Shown here: piece after piece, positions 1 to 12,560 of the stretch
Layout of the letters: each line of letters starts with the position of its first letter
Numbering within the stretch: position 1 is the first letter of the stretch
Assembly (NCBI GenBank): GCA_023213395.1
Contig: CM041465.1
Coordinates: 36,525,741 to 36,589,740 of the forward strand
Direction of reading: 5' to 3'
Length of the DNA: 64,000 bases
DNA from: Cycas panzhihuaensis
Lineage: Eukaryota; Cycadophyta
Made by a program: the position numbers and the translations under genes
Notes under the pieces: model-generated
What the model was told of the DNA's origin: nothing
Seen by the model: only the letters and a program-made list of their open reading frames with translations
The model's database searches: none

Positions 1-1145
1 GTCTATCATTGTCTTTAGTTTCAATTATAGTATTTACAATTCCTTTTTATTGACTTACATTTTTGGCAAAGCAACAATCCTCCATGTGTCTAATTTTGAG
101 GGAAAATGAACATTAGATTGTTCCTCTACTTCTTTGATTATGGCTTCTACTTTTAGAGATTCCACTTCCTCTAGAGTTTTATCTTCCTCTTTCAAAGTAT
201 AAGGTTTGATTTTAGCCTTGATAATTAATATAATTTTGTCCTTAAAAGTATTAACTTAGTCCTAGATAACTTCCTTGTCCTTGACAATTATTATGTCCAT
301 GGCAATAATGGTTTTGTTCTTGAGTTTTACCTTCATTGTGGAAGTTGTTTCTCCCTTGGCACTTCTGATTTAATGGTTGATATCTTTGGTGAGGTTCTTG
401 ATATTTTTAGCTTGATTCTTAATATATAGGATTTGATTCTTGATATGCTCCTTTATTTCTTTCTCTTCCTCTAAGGGATTGATCCCTCTCCCTAGAACTT
501 TATCCTTCATTACTTTGTTTGATCCTTGCCTTTGTGGAAAAGACACGTTCTAAGGTTTCATGTTTAACTTTCTCGTCTTCAACTACAAGAAGTATGACAC
601 TTAATTACTCAATCTTAAGGGTACTTAGACCCTTTAAAATTTTAATGCTTGTGGCTGCTATTTCAAATCTTTTAACTTCTCCAACATATCTTAATATTCT
701 TTCTACAACCCTTTGTTCAGTTAACACTTCTCTAAGGGATCTTATCTGATTGACTAAGTCTTGGACCTTGGTGATGAATTTATTAATACTTTCTCTTAGT
801 GACATCTTCAAGTTCTTAAATTTGCTTTTAAGGGTTTAAAGCTTAGTAGATATGAATCCTTCATAAATTAGCTTTAGAGTATCCCAAGCTTCCTTTGATG
901 TAGTTGCTTCACTAACTCTATGGAATATGTAGTCCTCTGGAGCACAAAAAAGCTTTGTTGTCCCTTATAACATATTCTCTATAAACTAGTTTCTCATTCA
1001 AAGTGGCTTCATTATTAATGCCATCAAATTCATCTTTGAAAAATTCCCACATATCTTTAACTATGAATAATGGTCCTATTCTCTTACTCCAATTAAGGAA
1101 ATTAGTTCCATCAAATTTAGGTATAATCATATTCTTGAAGTTTAT
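1..1145 (-). pseudogene. Copia gag remnant (partial, runs off the left edge)
   Basis: Minus-strand translation from an ATG at 1130 opens with MIIPKFDGTNFLNW and continues with WEFFKDEFDG, the usual start of a plant Ty1/copia gag of the UBN2/DUF4219 kind. A second open piece at 605-811 (SLRESINKFITKVQDLVNQ) matches the middle helical part of the same gag. Between and after them the frame is broken by stops and shifts. Positions 1-600 read as a lysine- and glutamate-rich stretch with no zinc knuckle visible. The rest of the element, if it exists, lies left of the window. Gag would form the particle that packages the element RNA. The superfamily is clear; the exact family is not. Confidence 0.7.
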
Positions 1146-1869
1146 TACTATTGTAAAGTCAACTATCTTTAGTATACCCCAAAATTTTAAATGTATTTAT
1201 GTCATATCTACCTAGGAGATTTCTAATTTAGAGTTCTATGTCTTAGGGAGTGGCAAACTAAGGACCCAATATACTGGTGTGTGAGCTCAAGGTTCAATAT
1301 ACCTCAATACATAGATTGCAAACAAGGTCAAAGACCCCCTTGATTTGTTGGTCCCCCTGCATCAGACTTATACCTAGTGACAAATCTAGCTTTAAGCGCT
1401 TGACCAAGCAATGCACTCACCCTCTCTGGGTCTATCTTGGTCTCTAAAATTTAAATGGAAAAAGATTCTCCACCTCAACCTTCCACTTATTACACCTGAT
1501 AGCCAATGGTTTCCTTAATAAGTTAGAGTACACTAAAGGCATGTATGGGGTGGTAACTTTAGAGGTACTAAATGTTCTCCTTGCAAGGTGGAAAATAGGG
1601 TGGTTGATTTGAGAGTTATCTTGTTAATATATAAAAATTAATATTAATTGTAGTCTTCTTTACAAATAAAATTCCTTTTATTAAAAATTTAAAAACTTAA
1701 AATTAAATTAAATTAAGTAATCTAAGGTAGTAAAAGGGTTTATAGAGCTTTTATTTATGAAAGTTTGACCTAAGATTATTTGCTTCACTTTCAAGAATAA
1801 ACCTTATTCAAGAACATGAAATCATACATAAATGTTCCCATCTATATAATCTTTAACCATACACAACAA
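1146..1869. other. Unassigned AT-rich spacer
   Basis: No open frame, RNA gene or clear LTR was recognised. It may hold the 5' leader and a decayed LTR of the gag remnant to its left, since that gag reads leftwards, but no primer site of the gataccа type was found by eye. Confidence 0.4.
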
Positions 1870-2163
1870 GCAATCAAATACACACAAAAAAAATAAATGC
1901 ATAATACACAAGATTTATGTGGGAAAACCTTTTTAGGAAGAAAAACCCATCACAAAAGGATCTTTGATGGATTACATTGATTATTTTACAATGGCTTAAT
2001 ACATTGGATATATAAGGGCTGAAGATATTTATATTCTTCCAAGAGATGTCACCTGATTAGGGTTTGTGACCCTCTGAATAAGTCACACTTTTTTGCTTAA
2101 TCACCTAAGTTAAACCATATTAACATTAACTTAGTGGCTTAACAAACAACTACTATGTTAACA
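1870..2163 (-). repeat. Copia-1 3' LTR with adjoining polypurine tract
   Basis: On the minus strand a purine run AAAGGGGGA (2164-2172) is followed at once by TGTTAACATAG, a standard polypurine-tract/LTR junction with the TG start. The outer end near 1870 is approximate because no second copy is available for alignment. The LTR contains the string gtgggaaaacc common in copia LTR ends of plants. Confidence 0.65.
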
Positions 2164-2289
2164 TCCCCCTTTAATGTGAATGTGGAGAATCTACCAACTT
2201 CAACAACTATGTTATCATAAAGGTTAGGACTATCCTACAGCTTCTTTATCCTTATCGATACATCCCCCCTCAAGAATAACATTGGTGAG

Positions 2290-3790
2290 TCCTAGTCTGA
2301 TATGCATCTTTGTGAATTGATCTTCACTGAGTGGCTTGGTGAACATATCCACAGGCTAGAATTCATTCAGATAATAGTCAACATATAGCTTCCTTGACTT
2401 GATCTGTTCACGAATGTAATGGTGTTGAATCTCAATACGCTTTATATATACATGAAACTTTGGATTCTTAGAAAGATAAATGGTACTTTGATTATTAACA
2501 AAGATAGTTAGATATCCATTTGAAACTCCAAGAGACTTTACAACTATACTGCTTCCTTCACATCATCATTGAGTCCTTGATATTCCACCTTTGTAAAAGA
2601 TAGCACCACTATTTGTTGCTTCTTTGACTACCATGAAATAAATCCATTACCAACACTAAACAAGCATCTAATAGTGGACTTACGATCATCAAAATCTCCT
2701 CCCTAATGAGTGTCCATGTAGCCATGCAACTATATCTCTTCACCTTGACAGTATTTGAGACCAAGATTGATTGTTTGCCTCAAATACTTTAGAATCTGCT
2801 TCACTGTAACCAAATGAGGTTCTTGAGAATTTTACATGTACGGGGAAACTAACTCGATAGCGTATGTGATACCGAGCCTAGTATGAGTCAAATAGATTAG
2901 ACTCCCTACTAATTAGAGATACTTTATACCATCTATAGAAGGCTTGGCCATATCCTTCTGCAACTTTATACCTTTTATACATGGTGTTATAATTAGTTTG
3001 TAATTCTACATTCCAAATTTCTCCAGTAAGTTCTTCACATATTGTGACTGCAATAACATGATCCTATTATCCATCTGCCTAACTTGAATTCCTAAGAAGT
3101 ATTGAAGTCTCCAAAGATCTATCATGTCAAATAAAGCTCCTAGATTAGATTTTACTTTAGCAATAGCCTTGCCGTAGTTACTGTTGATGACTAAATCATC
3201 CACATACACCACACAAGCAACTATTAAAGTCCTTCTTCTCTTCACATACAAATTTAAGTCGAGTTTTGAAATCTTGAAACCTTCAACTTTTAACTTATCA
3301 TCCATCTTTTCATACCAAGCATAGGGTGCTTGTTTCAAGCCATAAATCGACTTCTTTAGATGGTAGACAAGGTGCTCCTGGCTATCCTTAATGAATCCCA
3401 GAGACTGCGATATATATATCTCCTCCTTTAGATATCTGTTAAGGAATGCAAACTTTACATCCATCTAGTGTAACTTCTAACCATAAGCAACTACTAGGGA
3501 AGTGAGTAATCAGACCATTGTAATTTTTAAGACTAGTGAAAATGTATCCTTATAGTCAATTACTTCTTTTTGTTTGAATCCTTGTGCAATAAGTCTGGCC
3601 TTATACTTGTCCACCTCTCTATTAGAGTGAAACTTCATCTTATAGACCCAGTTGCATCCTACAAGGTTCTTTGTTAGAGGTAGTGGAACCAAATCCCACA
3701 TGTCATTCTTTAGTAGAGAACTATACTCCTCCTCTATTATATCTCTCCATCATGGATCTCCTTTTGCTTCATCGAACAAATCAAGATCAC
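2290..3790 (-). pseudogene. Copia-1 reverse transcriptase and RNase H
   Basis: The longest open piece, 3006-3464, reads MDVKFAFLNRYLKEEIYISQ, then YGLKQAPYAWYEKM, the catalytic VVYVDDLVI and LQYFLGIQV, all diagnostic for copia RT. The YVDD aspartates are intact. 3510-3701 supplies the upstream RT part (WDLVPLP, NWVYKMKF, YKARLIAQGF, DTFSLV) in another frame. 2290-2990 holds a heavily broken RNase H, with a recognisable KKQQIVVLS-type segment. The enzyme would copy element RNA into DNA. Here it is split into at least three frames and cannot make a full product. Confidence 0.85.
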
Positions 3791-3799
3791 TAGAGTCAT

Positions 3800-4145
3800 T
3801 GGTGTCTACCTATAGAGTTTGACTGGGATGTTGACTTCTTATTCTTCGATCATCAGTCAAGGTTTGCATCATCACACTAGAATCTTCTATAGTCTTCCTT
3901 GCCCATAGAGGTATTGAAGGACCCATTGTTGGAGGTACTTCAACTTGGAGTGTCTCCTCACTATTACTCATCCTACTTGGTTCTACTTCTTTAAGTGTTC
4001 TAGTAACTAGCTCTTCGTCCTCTTCACTTGATAAATCTGGGAATGGGAGAAGCAAAGGGGGGGGGGGGGGGGTAAAAAGTTCCTCTAATGATTTTTTAGC
4101 ATGATACATCGATAACTCATCAAATTTTACATCTTGACTAACCAC
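3800..4145 (-). pseudogene. Copia-1 integrase-RT linker with homopolymer run
   Basis: A 111-codon open stretch links integrase to RT. It is acidic and serine-rich (SSEEDEEL) and contains a short polyproline segment written by a run of 16 G on the plus strand (4057-4072). Such low-complexity linkers are normal between copia integrase and RT. The run length suggests slippage and may differ between reads or individuals. Confidence 0.6.
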
Positions 4146-4189
4146 AATCTTTGCCTCCTATAGATCCCATAGTGTGTAGGTTTTATTCT

Positions 4190-5060
4190 CAATACAATAC
4201 CCCATAAATATGCACTTCAAACTCTTCTAATCTAACTTCTTACAGGTATCATCTAGGATGTGGGCATATGCAATACACCCAAACATTCTTAAATGGCTAA
4301 TGATAGGCTTACAACTGATTCATTTTTCTTCATAGGTTATGTTATGAATTGCTTAAGTGAGTACCTGGTTCAAAATATAAACAACAGTCGCCATAGCTTC
4401 TACACAAAACTTCAGTGGCAAGTTTTTAGCATGTACTATACACCTCACCGTCTCCATCATGGTATAATTTTTTCTTTTCTATTGTTGGGTATACAGGACT
4501 ATAAATTCTCACTTTATACCATGATCATAGTAAAACTGATTGAACGTATAGTTGTTGTATTCCTTGCCATTATCACTTCTTAATGACTTTATTTTCTTAT
4601 CATATTCAATTTCAACCATCACTTTCTAATCACGAAAGTAATCAAATATATCTAACTTATTCTTAAGAAAGTAAACCTAGGCCTTCATGGTATAGTCATC
4701 TACAAATACAGGGGTATAAGGAGCTCTAGATATCGAAGGTTTAGGAAGAAGGGCCATTATATCTGAATGTATAAGCTTTAGCTTCTCCTTGGCTCTTCAG
4801 GTATTATCTTAAGTAAAAGGGTTGTGATGGTGCTTGCCATACATACACCCTTTACACACAACCAACAGTAATCTTTCCACCATATTTAACCTCTTTGGCA
4901 ATGAAATATTCCTATAATTAAGGTGCCCTAGGCAATTGTGCCACAACTTACTCACGTCATCTACATTGGTAACAAAAGCATAAGACTTCTTCTGAGATTG
5001 AAACTTCTCAAGCACCCAGAAGTTGTCCCTAACTTTCCTAGTAGCTATGATAGTAAAGTT
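4190..5060 (-). pseudogene. Copia-1 integrase
   Basis: The open piece 4809-5015 carries the zinc-binding start of copia integrase: LWHNCLGHLNYRNI followed by CKGCMYGKHHHNPF, that is an HHCC array with all four ligands present. The catalytic core continues leftwards to about 4200 through several stops, including a stretch preceded by an HSDI-like segment and a V(D)DYT-type block near 4690. Integrase joins the DNA copy to the host chromosome. The core is not open in one frame. Confidence 0.75.
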
Positions 5061-6190
5061 CTATTTTAGATCTTTAATTATCATTGTAGAGCTCCACCTT
5101 CATACCTTGTTTGGAGATCTCTTGGGCTAAAAGAAGGTTTAATTGCATCTGTGATACATAATATACCCTAGTAAATTTACCTTCTACAATGGAAACTTTG
5201 TTGATACCTTCTACTAGCAAAACATGAGCATCTCTAAGGACAATCTCATCAACACTCTAATTTGAAGTCATTGTATCAAAGTTCTCCCTCTCGTAAGAAA
5301 TGTGCTTCTATGATCCAGAGTCTAACACCCAATAATCTCTCTAATTTGACTCGATTGATAAGGCTTTTGCTAAGATATAGTGAGTAGCAACATTCTTCCC
5401 TTTATCATCCTGGTTGACTTTGCACTTGTCATGATGCTTGAACCAACAGTTCTTCTTACGATGACCATCCTTCTTGTAGTAATTGCATTTCCTGTTGAAC
5501 TTTTTTTATTCATGCAAACTTTCTCCTAACCTTTATGTGATATTCTCCTTCTTAGTGGCCTCCTTCCTCTAAGTTTTCATGGCTAGGGCCTGACTTGAAC
5601 TAAAACCTCCAAGCATATCATGATATTTGAGCTTGGCATCCTCCACTAGAATTAGGTTTTTAAGCCCATTAAACATCTTTTCTTCCATCACTTTGTCTCT
5701 ACCATAAATAGTTTAGAAGGTGGCGAAAGCAGTCGATAGTTTTGACATGATTATTGCGAATAATAATGCATCATCGATCGAGTTTGGCTTCAATTCCTCT
5801 AGCTTATTCTTCAAGTTTGTAATCTTGTTAAGCTAGGAGTTAATGTTATTCTCATCCTCCACACATGAGTTGAGTAACTCCAACATTAGTGCAAGATGCC
5901 TATTCGTCTACTTCTTTTCAAATGTATCACACAGTTCTATCCATATCTCATCCAATTTGTCTAGATTATGAACAAACGCTCTTTGGTTCAGTGAAAGTGA
6001 TAGTTTCAACAGTCCCATAGCCATAAATTTCTTCTCTTCGAAATGAATTCACTCCTTATGGTCTAATGGAATTATGTCTACTTTCACCTTGGTGATTCCC
6101 TAGAGTTGATTCACCATCAAAATAAGCTCTATATTTGCCTTCTACTCACTGAAATTATTACTATTGAAGATAACTTTGGGCATAATGTGC
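5060..6190 (-). pseudogene. Copia-1 gag and protease
   Basis: Conceptual minus-strand reading starts MEHIMPKVIFNSNNFSE near 6195. It runs through LSTAFATF and LVEDAKLKYHDMLGG-like segments typical of UBN2 gag, then a knuckle written CNYYKKDGHRKKNC near 5430-5490, in which the second cysteine of the CCHC array has become tyrosine. The protease site reads WVLDSGS followed by a stop near 5320. Many in-frame stops are present. Gag builds the particle and the protease would cut the polyprotein. Confidence 0.75.
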
Positions 6191-6488
6191 TCCATATCAA
6201 GAAATAGGCTTCAATATGAATCAATTGACACTAAAAATGAATGTTTGCAAGATAAAATACACCCATGTGTCTTCCTTTGGCTCACAAGCATGCTTCCAAG
6301 GGCACCTAACATCGATTATACCCGCATTAAGTGAGCTACCAATTATTTTTCCCTCATCAACCATCAACAAACAACCTTATATAGCCATGTAAATATCACA
6401 ACTGATACCCAAAAAAAAGAGGCTTAAAAAAATATGCTCTAAATCAAAGGATGACTCCACAAACAATGATGCACGTAAAAAGAGTTAA

Positions 6489-6773
6489 TGTCACAAGGTC
6501 ATTATATTAGTTAATTATTTCTAAAAAGGGTCTTAAGTGAACTTTAAATTAGATCACTTAAGTGAAATGCACTTTCATATGCATTATGTGTAATTTCATT
6601 TCACCTAACTCTAATTCTCCCTCTCTCAATATAAAAGTAAAGGCTAAATGGAGGAGGCTCATTCTTACCTCCCCATTTTGTGAGAGCTACTTTCTTTCTC
6701 TCAAGTCTCTCTTTCTCCCATGTTTGCCTTTGTGTTTAGTGCATGGAGATGAAAGATAGATCCACTCTTTTCA
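6489..6773 (+). repeat. Orphan plus-strand 5' LTR
   Basis: The segment begins tgtcacaagg and ends tca two bases before a perfect primer-binding site. It includes a TATA-like ctcaatataaaag near 6625 and a pyrimidine-rich 3' part, as copia LTR promoters do. No second copy was found in the window, so the left edge is a guess and the element it belonged to is lost or is the decayed plus-strand copia that follows. Confidence 0.5.
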
Positions 6774-6775
6774 TG

Positions 6776-6787
6776 TGGTATCAGAGC
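6776..6787 (+). other. Primer-binding site, initiator-Met tRNA type
   Basis: tggtatcagagc, the 12-base complement of the 3' end of plant initiator methionine tRNA used by most copia and many gypsy elements to start minus-strand DNA synthesis. It sits two bases after the putative LTR end. Confidence 0.8.
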
Positions 6788-7439
6788 TTGCTTCCTTTAT
6801 ATTCCTCACTTGCACTTACAATGGAGCCATCACTTCCTTCTCCCCCATAATCCATGTGATGAAGGAGATTGTGAAAGTGGATTTAGAAACATTTTTAAGT
6901 TATTATCATAGCATATTTTGTATTGTTTGCTTTCCCTTTCTCTTTTGAAATTTTGGAAGCACAATACAAGGAGTTGTAAGGCCCAAGGATTCCAATCCTT
7001 TGGTGTCTATTCATACTATCCCATTCTTCTTTTCTTTCCCCTCATTTTATCCATTTAACAAGGGGAAATGCTACCGAAATGTTTCTAGCTTTTAGAAGAA
7101 TGATTATAAGAGGAGCTTTTACCCACTTTTTCTAAAGAATGTTGAGATATTTAAAATATCTATCATTGTATGCTCTCACCTTGTCCATATTGGGACCCTG
7201 GTGATCAAAAAATTATGGAAATTTCATATGGTATCATGTGTTAATGAGATATTAGTAAGCTAAAATTTCTGTAGAAATAAAATTTGCTTACTAAATTTCA
7301 CGTCTGTAAAATCCTCTATAAAGTTCCAACATCACAATATAATAATTCTAAATTCTAGTATACTATTAAAGTAAATTTATATTTCTAATGACTTTAATGC
7401 TAAATATAAATTAAAGATGTACACAATATTTAGATTTCT
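6788..7439. other. Unassigned stretch after the primer site
   Basis: About 650 bases with no recognisable protein similarity. It may be the untranslated leader of the plus-strand copia whose gag begins near 7440, or unrelated filler. A direct link to Copia-2 cannot be shown because the Copia-2 3' LTR (starting tgttgatatt) does not resemble the LTR at 6489-6773. Confidence 0.35.
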
Positions 7440-7499
7440 TAACTTATTTATTAGTGGCAATATCAAGTTGAACATAAAAAATGCTAGTACACTAAAGCA

Positions 7500-8020
7500 G
7501 ATATAGGACACGATCATGAACTTATTTGAACAAAAGGATGATGTGAGAGCCCTAAACCTATGGAGTCAGTTATACAATTTGAAGATGATTAAAAGTCTAG
7601 TGGATCTCATGTAAGATATTAGATTAATTCAAGAACAATTATTAATAACTAGGGAGATCATTTCTAATTCAGAACTTATAGCTTATGTACTAAGGAGTTT
7701 ATTACTCCAATATGAAAAACTTTACAACCACGTTGACTTTATTTGATAAATTATCTACCCTGATAATTAGTTATTTAGAATTCTTATCTATGAAACATAA
7801 GTAGAAATTAAAGCACATGCGCAATGAATCTTCTAAAGCATTGACATCAAAATCTAAAGGTAAGTAGGCTTATATTCTAAACAAAATGTACCTTATAAAA
7901 CTATAATTTAAAAGGGAAACCTTGGAGTATTAAAGGAATAATGCAAGCCTAAACATTATCATTATGGGAAATTAGGTCATATTAAGAAGAACTATTAGGT
8001 ATAGTAGAGACAATAATGCT
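7500..8020 (+). pseudogene. Copia-2A gag
   Basis: Reading LFEQKDDVRALNLWSQLYNL, then EQLLITREIISNSELIAYVL and LLQYEKLYNHV, the section matches the central part of copia UBN2 gag. A lysine-rich tail follows, and near 7950-8000 a broken knuckle that still shows HYHYGKLGHIKKN but has lost most of its cysteines. Several stops and at least one frameshift occur. This part lies upstream of the duplication boundary, so there is no second copy. Confidence 0.65.
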
Positions 8021-8349
8021 CTTAATAGCCTTAAAACTAACTCCTAACAAAAGCAATAATAGTGATAATTAGAATGTTACCATTGAGGATGACACTAAGC
8101 TAAAGATAATTAGAATTAGAAAGGTACCATTTATTTTATTAAATAGTAATAAATAGCATTTGAAAAATGTCTTATATGTATTAAATATGAAGATGGATTT
8201 TATTTTAGTTGGTGAATTTGAATAACAAAATATGACTATAAAATTTTCTCAAGGACAATACATAGCTCGCGATAAACAGAATAAGGTTGCAACCATAGAA
8301 CTTAAAGAGAACAATATATATAAATTACAAGGATATTCTTATGTATAGA

Positions 8350-9581
8350 TAACATTCCTTGCTATATTGCCCAAACATAAATTATGGCATGAAAGAATGG
8401 GTCATTTGAATTGCTCTAGTCTCTAATTAATGTATAAATTAAAAATGGTATATAGTCTACCTTTAATTAATGATAATAGTTATTTATGTAAAACCTATAT
8501 TTTTTGTAAGTAACATAGAGAACCATTTTCAAAAAAGAAGTGTGGAGAGCAAAGGAAAAATTAGGATTAATTCACATTAATATTTTTTGACCAATGCATG
8601 TCATCTCATTAAGTGGAATGAGATATTTTATCAATTTTATTAATAGCTTTTCAAAGAAAGTCTGAGTTTTTTCACTAAGAAAAAAATCTTTAGCCTTCAC
8701 TCACTTCAAATAGTTTAAGGAGTTGGTAGAGAATGAAATTGGACATAAGATCAAACTCTTATGAACTGATAATGGTAGAGAGTACATTTCAAATAATTCA
8801 TCCAATTTTACAAGGAACATGGAATTTAGGGGTAGTTTGCTATAGTTTATATGCCTCAGCATAGTGGAGTTATTAAAGAGATAAATAGAATCTTAGTTGG
8901 AAAAACAAAAGCAATGATGAAAGATAAGGATGTTACAGATTTCTTATGGGCAAAAGCTATGAATACAATAATAAATATGACAAACAAGAGTACTACAAGG
9001 GCTGTGAGGAATATAATCCTCAAGGAAGCTTAGTTATGTAAGAAACAAACTATAAGTCATTTGAAAATCTTTGGATATAATCTATACATACATATTCTAA
9101 TAGAGAAACAATGAAAGTTAGATAACAAAAGCATGAAGTGTGTCCTTGTTAAAGCAAAGTATACAAGTTATTGACTTAAAAAGTTCATACAACTCTTTAT
9201 ATTATTTTTTGGGAAGAAGAGACTCAAGATATTAGTTTAGTTGAGGGTGAAGATTAAGTAAAGGAACTACATAAATTCAATACTTCATATGGTATTATTC
9301 AACTTAAGTATGAGTCATTTGATACAGGTAAAGAAGTAGAATTAGAATCCTTTCAATTTCTAGATCTGGAATCTGAGAAGATGCTAAAGAAAGAACTAAA
9401 GTCAAAGCTAGAAAAACTATTTGATTTATCACCTTTATCTTCAAATAAGTAGCTTTTGAAATGGTCATGAAAACTATAGAGGACACTAAGAAACTATTGC
9501 TTAATTGTAAAGCAAAGAGAAAGTCAAAAAAGTAAGCATCTAAATAGGAGAACATAGCTCTTATGGCCCATGTATTGGATG
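8350..9581 (+). pseudogene. Copia-2A integrase and start of RT
   Basis: The zinc region reads LWHERMGHLNCSSL near 8380, followed by the core with TDNGREYIS near 8770 and, in the open piece 8851-9033, MPQHSGVIKEINRILV and DFLWAKAMNTIINM, the hallmark end of copia integrase. The catalytic glutamate position reads lysine-glutamate (GVIKEIN), one residue off the usual pattern, and copy B shares this. The RT linker and its first residues run up to ALMAHVLDV just before 9582, where Copia-3 interrupts. Confidence 0.8.
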
Positions 9582-9586
9582 TAAAT

Positions 9587-9788
9587 AAAAAAAGAAATCT
9601 TCGATTAATAAAGAAAGTCTATTGATTATATAAGAGAAGATATCTCTATATATGCATCAAATGTTTTGTAACTACTTACAGTGTGTAAACTATTTGTGTA
9701 GCATTTGTCATTATTACATTGAAGGAGGTCTAACACATGACCCTCATTAATCTTTAACATAATGTCCTAGATAAAACATAATCTTTAA
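9587..9788 (-). repeat. Copia-3A 3' LTR
   Basis: About 202 bases that align with 14555-14754 throughout (shared blocks gagaagatatctctatatat, acttgtcattatta, aatgtcctagataaa). On the minus strand it follows the purine-rich AGAGGGTAT tract. Both terminal dinucleotides have mutated away from TG/CA. Confidence 0.8.
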
Positions 9789-9789
9789 T

Positions 9790-11250
9790 ACCCTCTAACG
9801 TTTTATCTATCTTAATCCAAGCCTATTTCTAAAGGATTAAAACTTGTCCTTGTTGAGAGGTTTAGTCAAAATATCTGTAAGTTATTTATTTATTATGTAA
9901 TGCATCAGATATATCTCCTTATTTTGTACTTTTTCTCGAATGAAGTGATGATATACTTCAATACATTTGGTTGGAGCATGGAAATTTAGATTCTTGGTCA
10001 ATTTTATTATGCTTTGGTTGTCACAGAGGAATGTTGTCAGTTCCTGTTGCTATTGATTTAAATATACCAGTAATTATTTTAGTCAAACTGCTTTGTAAGA
10101 TGCACTAACTACAAACTTGTACTCAACTTTTGTAGAAGATAAGGTAATTGTTGGTTATCATTTGTTACTCCAGGATACTATTGTTGATCTAAGAAGGAAG
10201 TAATATCCACTTTTTTACTTTCTTTTTTCTTCATCTCCTACCTAACCAAAGTTGTTCTTAACTTATTTCTTGTATATGTGAGTTTCAAATTTGAAGTCCT
10301 TTTTAAATATTTGAGTATCCTTTTTATTGCTCTCTAATGTACTAGTTTGCATCTTACATGTACCTAGAGATTACTCTAATAAAGTATGAAATGTCAATTC
10401 TAGTTGTAATAAGATAGAGTAGGCTTCTAACTAATTACATATATAGAGTTGCATTAGCTAAAGTTTCTTCTATGGATGGAGTCAAGTCACATCCCATTTC
10501 TATTGGAGTTGCACAACTATTATAATCTTCTATTTTGAATTTCTTTAGTAGATCCTTGGTATATTTGCCATATGCTAGGGTGATGGAATCATCCTTTTAG
10601 TTAACTTCTATACTAAGGTAATAATTTGGAAGTCCTAAGTCTGTCATTTTAAAACCTTTTTCTAATTATACCTTTATGGCTATAATAGATTCTATGTCAT
10701 AGCCTATGAGAATCATATCATCTACATATACTACAATTATTATGATCAACGTTTATTTTTTCTTCACATATAAACTAGGGTTTGATTCACATCTTTGAAA
10801 GCTATTTTGAATGAGATACTTATCGAACTTGGCATACCATGCCTTTAGAGCTTGTTTTAGCCTATATAGAGCTTTTTTTAACATGCATACAAGATGTTCT
10901 TATCTATTTTGAATATATACTTATGGTTATTGCATACCTCTTCTTCAAGATCTCTATTTAGAAAGGCATTATTTATATCTAACTAAAAGATTGTCTAATT
11001 CTATTATGCAACTAAGGTAATTACCATCCTTACAGGATTCAGCTTTACTACTAGAGAGAAGGTTTTATCATAGTCCATCCCAATTGTCTGAGTGTAGGCC
11101 TTGGCTACTAATCTAGTATTATATTTTTCTATCATGCCATCAAAATTCTCTTTTACTTTATATACCCACTTACAATTGATAATTAGTTTCTTTTAGGCGG
11201 TTCAACTAGTTCCTAAGTCTTATTTTTGGAGATGGATTTTATTTCTATGT
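9790..11250 (-). pseudogene. Copia-3A RT and RNase H
   Basis: Minus-strand reading through many stops gives the RT blocks KALYRLKQAL-like near 10870, VVYVDDMILI at about 10720 with both catalytic aspartates kept, and the usual lead into RNase H with the copia YHHFI and CPS/HNQSI region at 9880-10030. No open piece longer than about 60 codons survives, so identification rests on conserved blocks and order. The corresponding copy B region is 39290-40750. Confidence 0.75.
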
Positions 11251-11329
11251 CTATTACAATTTTCCACTTAACATGTTGGTTTGCTTCTTCATATGATTAA
11301 GGTTCAATAGAACATAATAGAGCTTGATG

Positions 11330-12560
11330 TTTTTAGGACCTTATTCTATGATCAAATATGTCTCCTTTAGCTTCCTCAACTATCTTGAGATGCCATTTGG
11401 ATATCTTTTTGGAGGATGATTTACTTTCTTCCTCTTCTTTAGGGATTGATTCTCTAGGAAATGAAACATCTCTTTTTTATTATTCCTCTTCTTCTATTTT
11501 TATTTCTTTATATATGATTCTAAATACATCTTTAGGTGGAGGAATTTCTGTGAGAGACTCCCTTGCAAGCACTTTGATTTCCTAGTATAGTATTAGGCTT
11601 GTAACAATATCTTTCTCATTAAAAATAACATCTCTACTTATATAGACCTTACTTATCTTTGGGTCTATGCATCTGTAAGTTTTTGAGTTTTTGTTGCAGC
11701 CTATCATTATACACTTTAACCTTTACAATCAAGTTTTGATCTCCTTTTATCAGGAATATAAACAAATGCATAATAACCAAAGATTTTCAAATTACATACA
11801 TCATGTTTATATCTTATCCATGCCTTTTCTAGAGTTACATTATTCAAGTCTTGAGTCAGATTTTAAATTATTAAATAGACAGTTATGTTTACAGTTTTTG
11901 GCCAATAAAATTTTAAAATTTATTTGTCTTAGATCATTCTTTAAGCCATTTTCATAATGGTTTTGTTTATCTGCTCAGCCATACCATTCGATTGAGGTGT
12001 ATATATAGCTATGATTTATCGATGCATCCCAAGAGTTCTATAAAAGGTTTAGAATTCTTTTAAAGTATATTTGCCTTCTCCATTGGACTTGATGCACTTT
12101 ATTTTATTTTTCCATTCTAATTTAGCTTTATCCATGAATTCTTTGGATTTATCAAAAGTTTTTTATTTACTATAGAGAAAGTAAATCTATACTTTCGTAT
12201 AAAATTCATATCAGCCACTATTAATTAAACTTGGAGTGATAGGTCCATACATATTAGAATGCACTAACCTTAGTTTGCTTCTCATATGCCATACATATTT
12301 TTGAAAAGTAAAATAATGTTGTTTACCAAGCAAGCAACCTTTATAGACAAAAGAATGAAATGTCATATCTCGAAGCCCATCAACTATATTTGAGTTTTTC
12401 AACAACTCTAGTCTATCAAAGGAGATATACCCATACTTCAAATGCTAGAGTTTATTATTATTAATGTTTACAATAGCAAAAGCTTTTACATCATTTTTTA
12501 TAATGATAGCATTATAGAGCAATTTATAAAGGTCATTGCTTTCTTTACCCTTAGTAATTA
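11330..12560 (-). pseudogene. Copia-3A integrase
   Basis: The piece 12211-12441 reads MKYGYISFDRLELLKN then VYKGCLLGKQHYF, the zinc region, and HSNMYGPITPS, where the first catalytic aspartate of the DDE triad has become asparagine. Further left the second site reads KSNGEGKY, again aspartate to asparagine. The third, within QSNGMAEQINKTI, is kept. The copy B version keeps the two aspartates and has lost the glutamate instead. Confidence 0.75.

Larger units (their letters stand above)
1870..6200 (-). mobile_element. Copia-1, degenerate Ty1/copia element
   Basis: Reading leftwards from about 6190, one finds gag, zinc knuckle, protease, integrase, reverse transcriptase and RNase H in copia order, then a polypurine tract and a 3' LTR at 1870-2163. 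No matching 5' LTR or primer site was found to the right of 6200, so the element is 5'-truncated or its 5' LTR has decayed. Every coding block carries stops or frameshifts. Unlike the other copias in the window, the integrase zinc motif and the YVDD box of RT are still readable. Confidence 0.85.

Noticed and set aside
6776-6787. tRNA gene suspected from Met-tRNA-like strings here and at 18129
   Set aside because: Only the 12-base primer-site complement is present; no cloverleaf arms around it.
6489-9581. The LTR at 6489-6773 as the 5' LTR of Copia-2
   Set aside because: It does not resemble the Copia-2 3' LTR starting tgttgatatt at 36768 and 50383, so the link is not supported.
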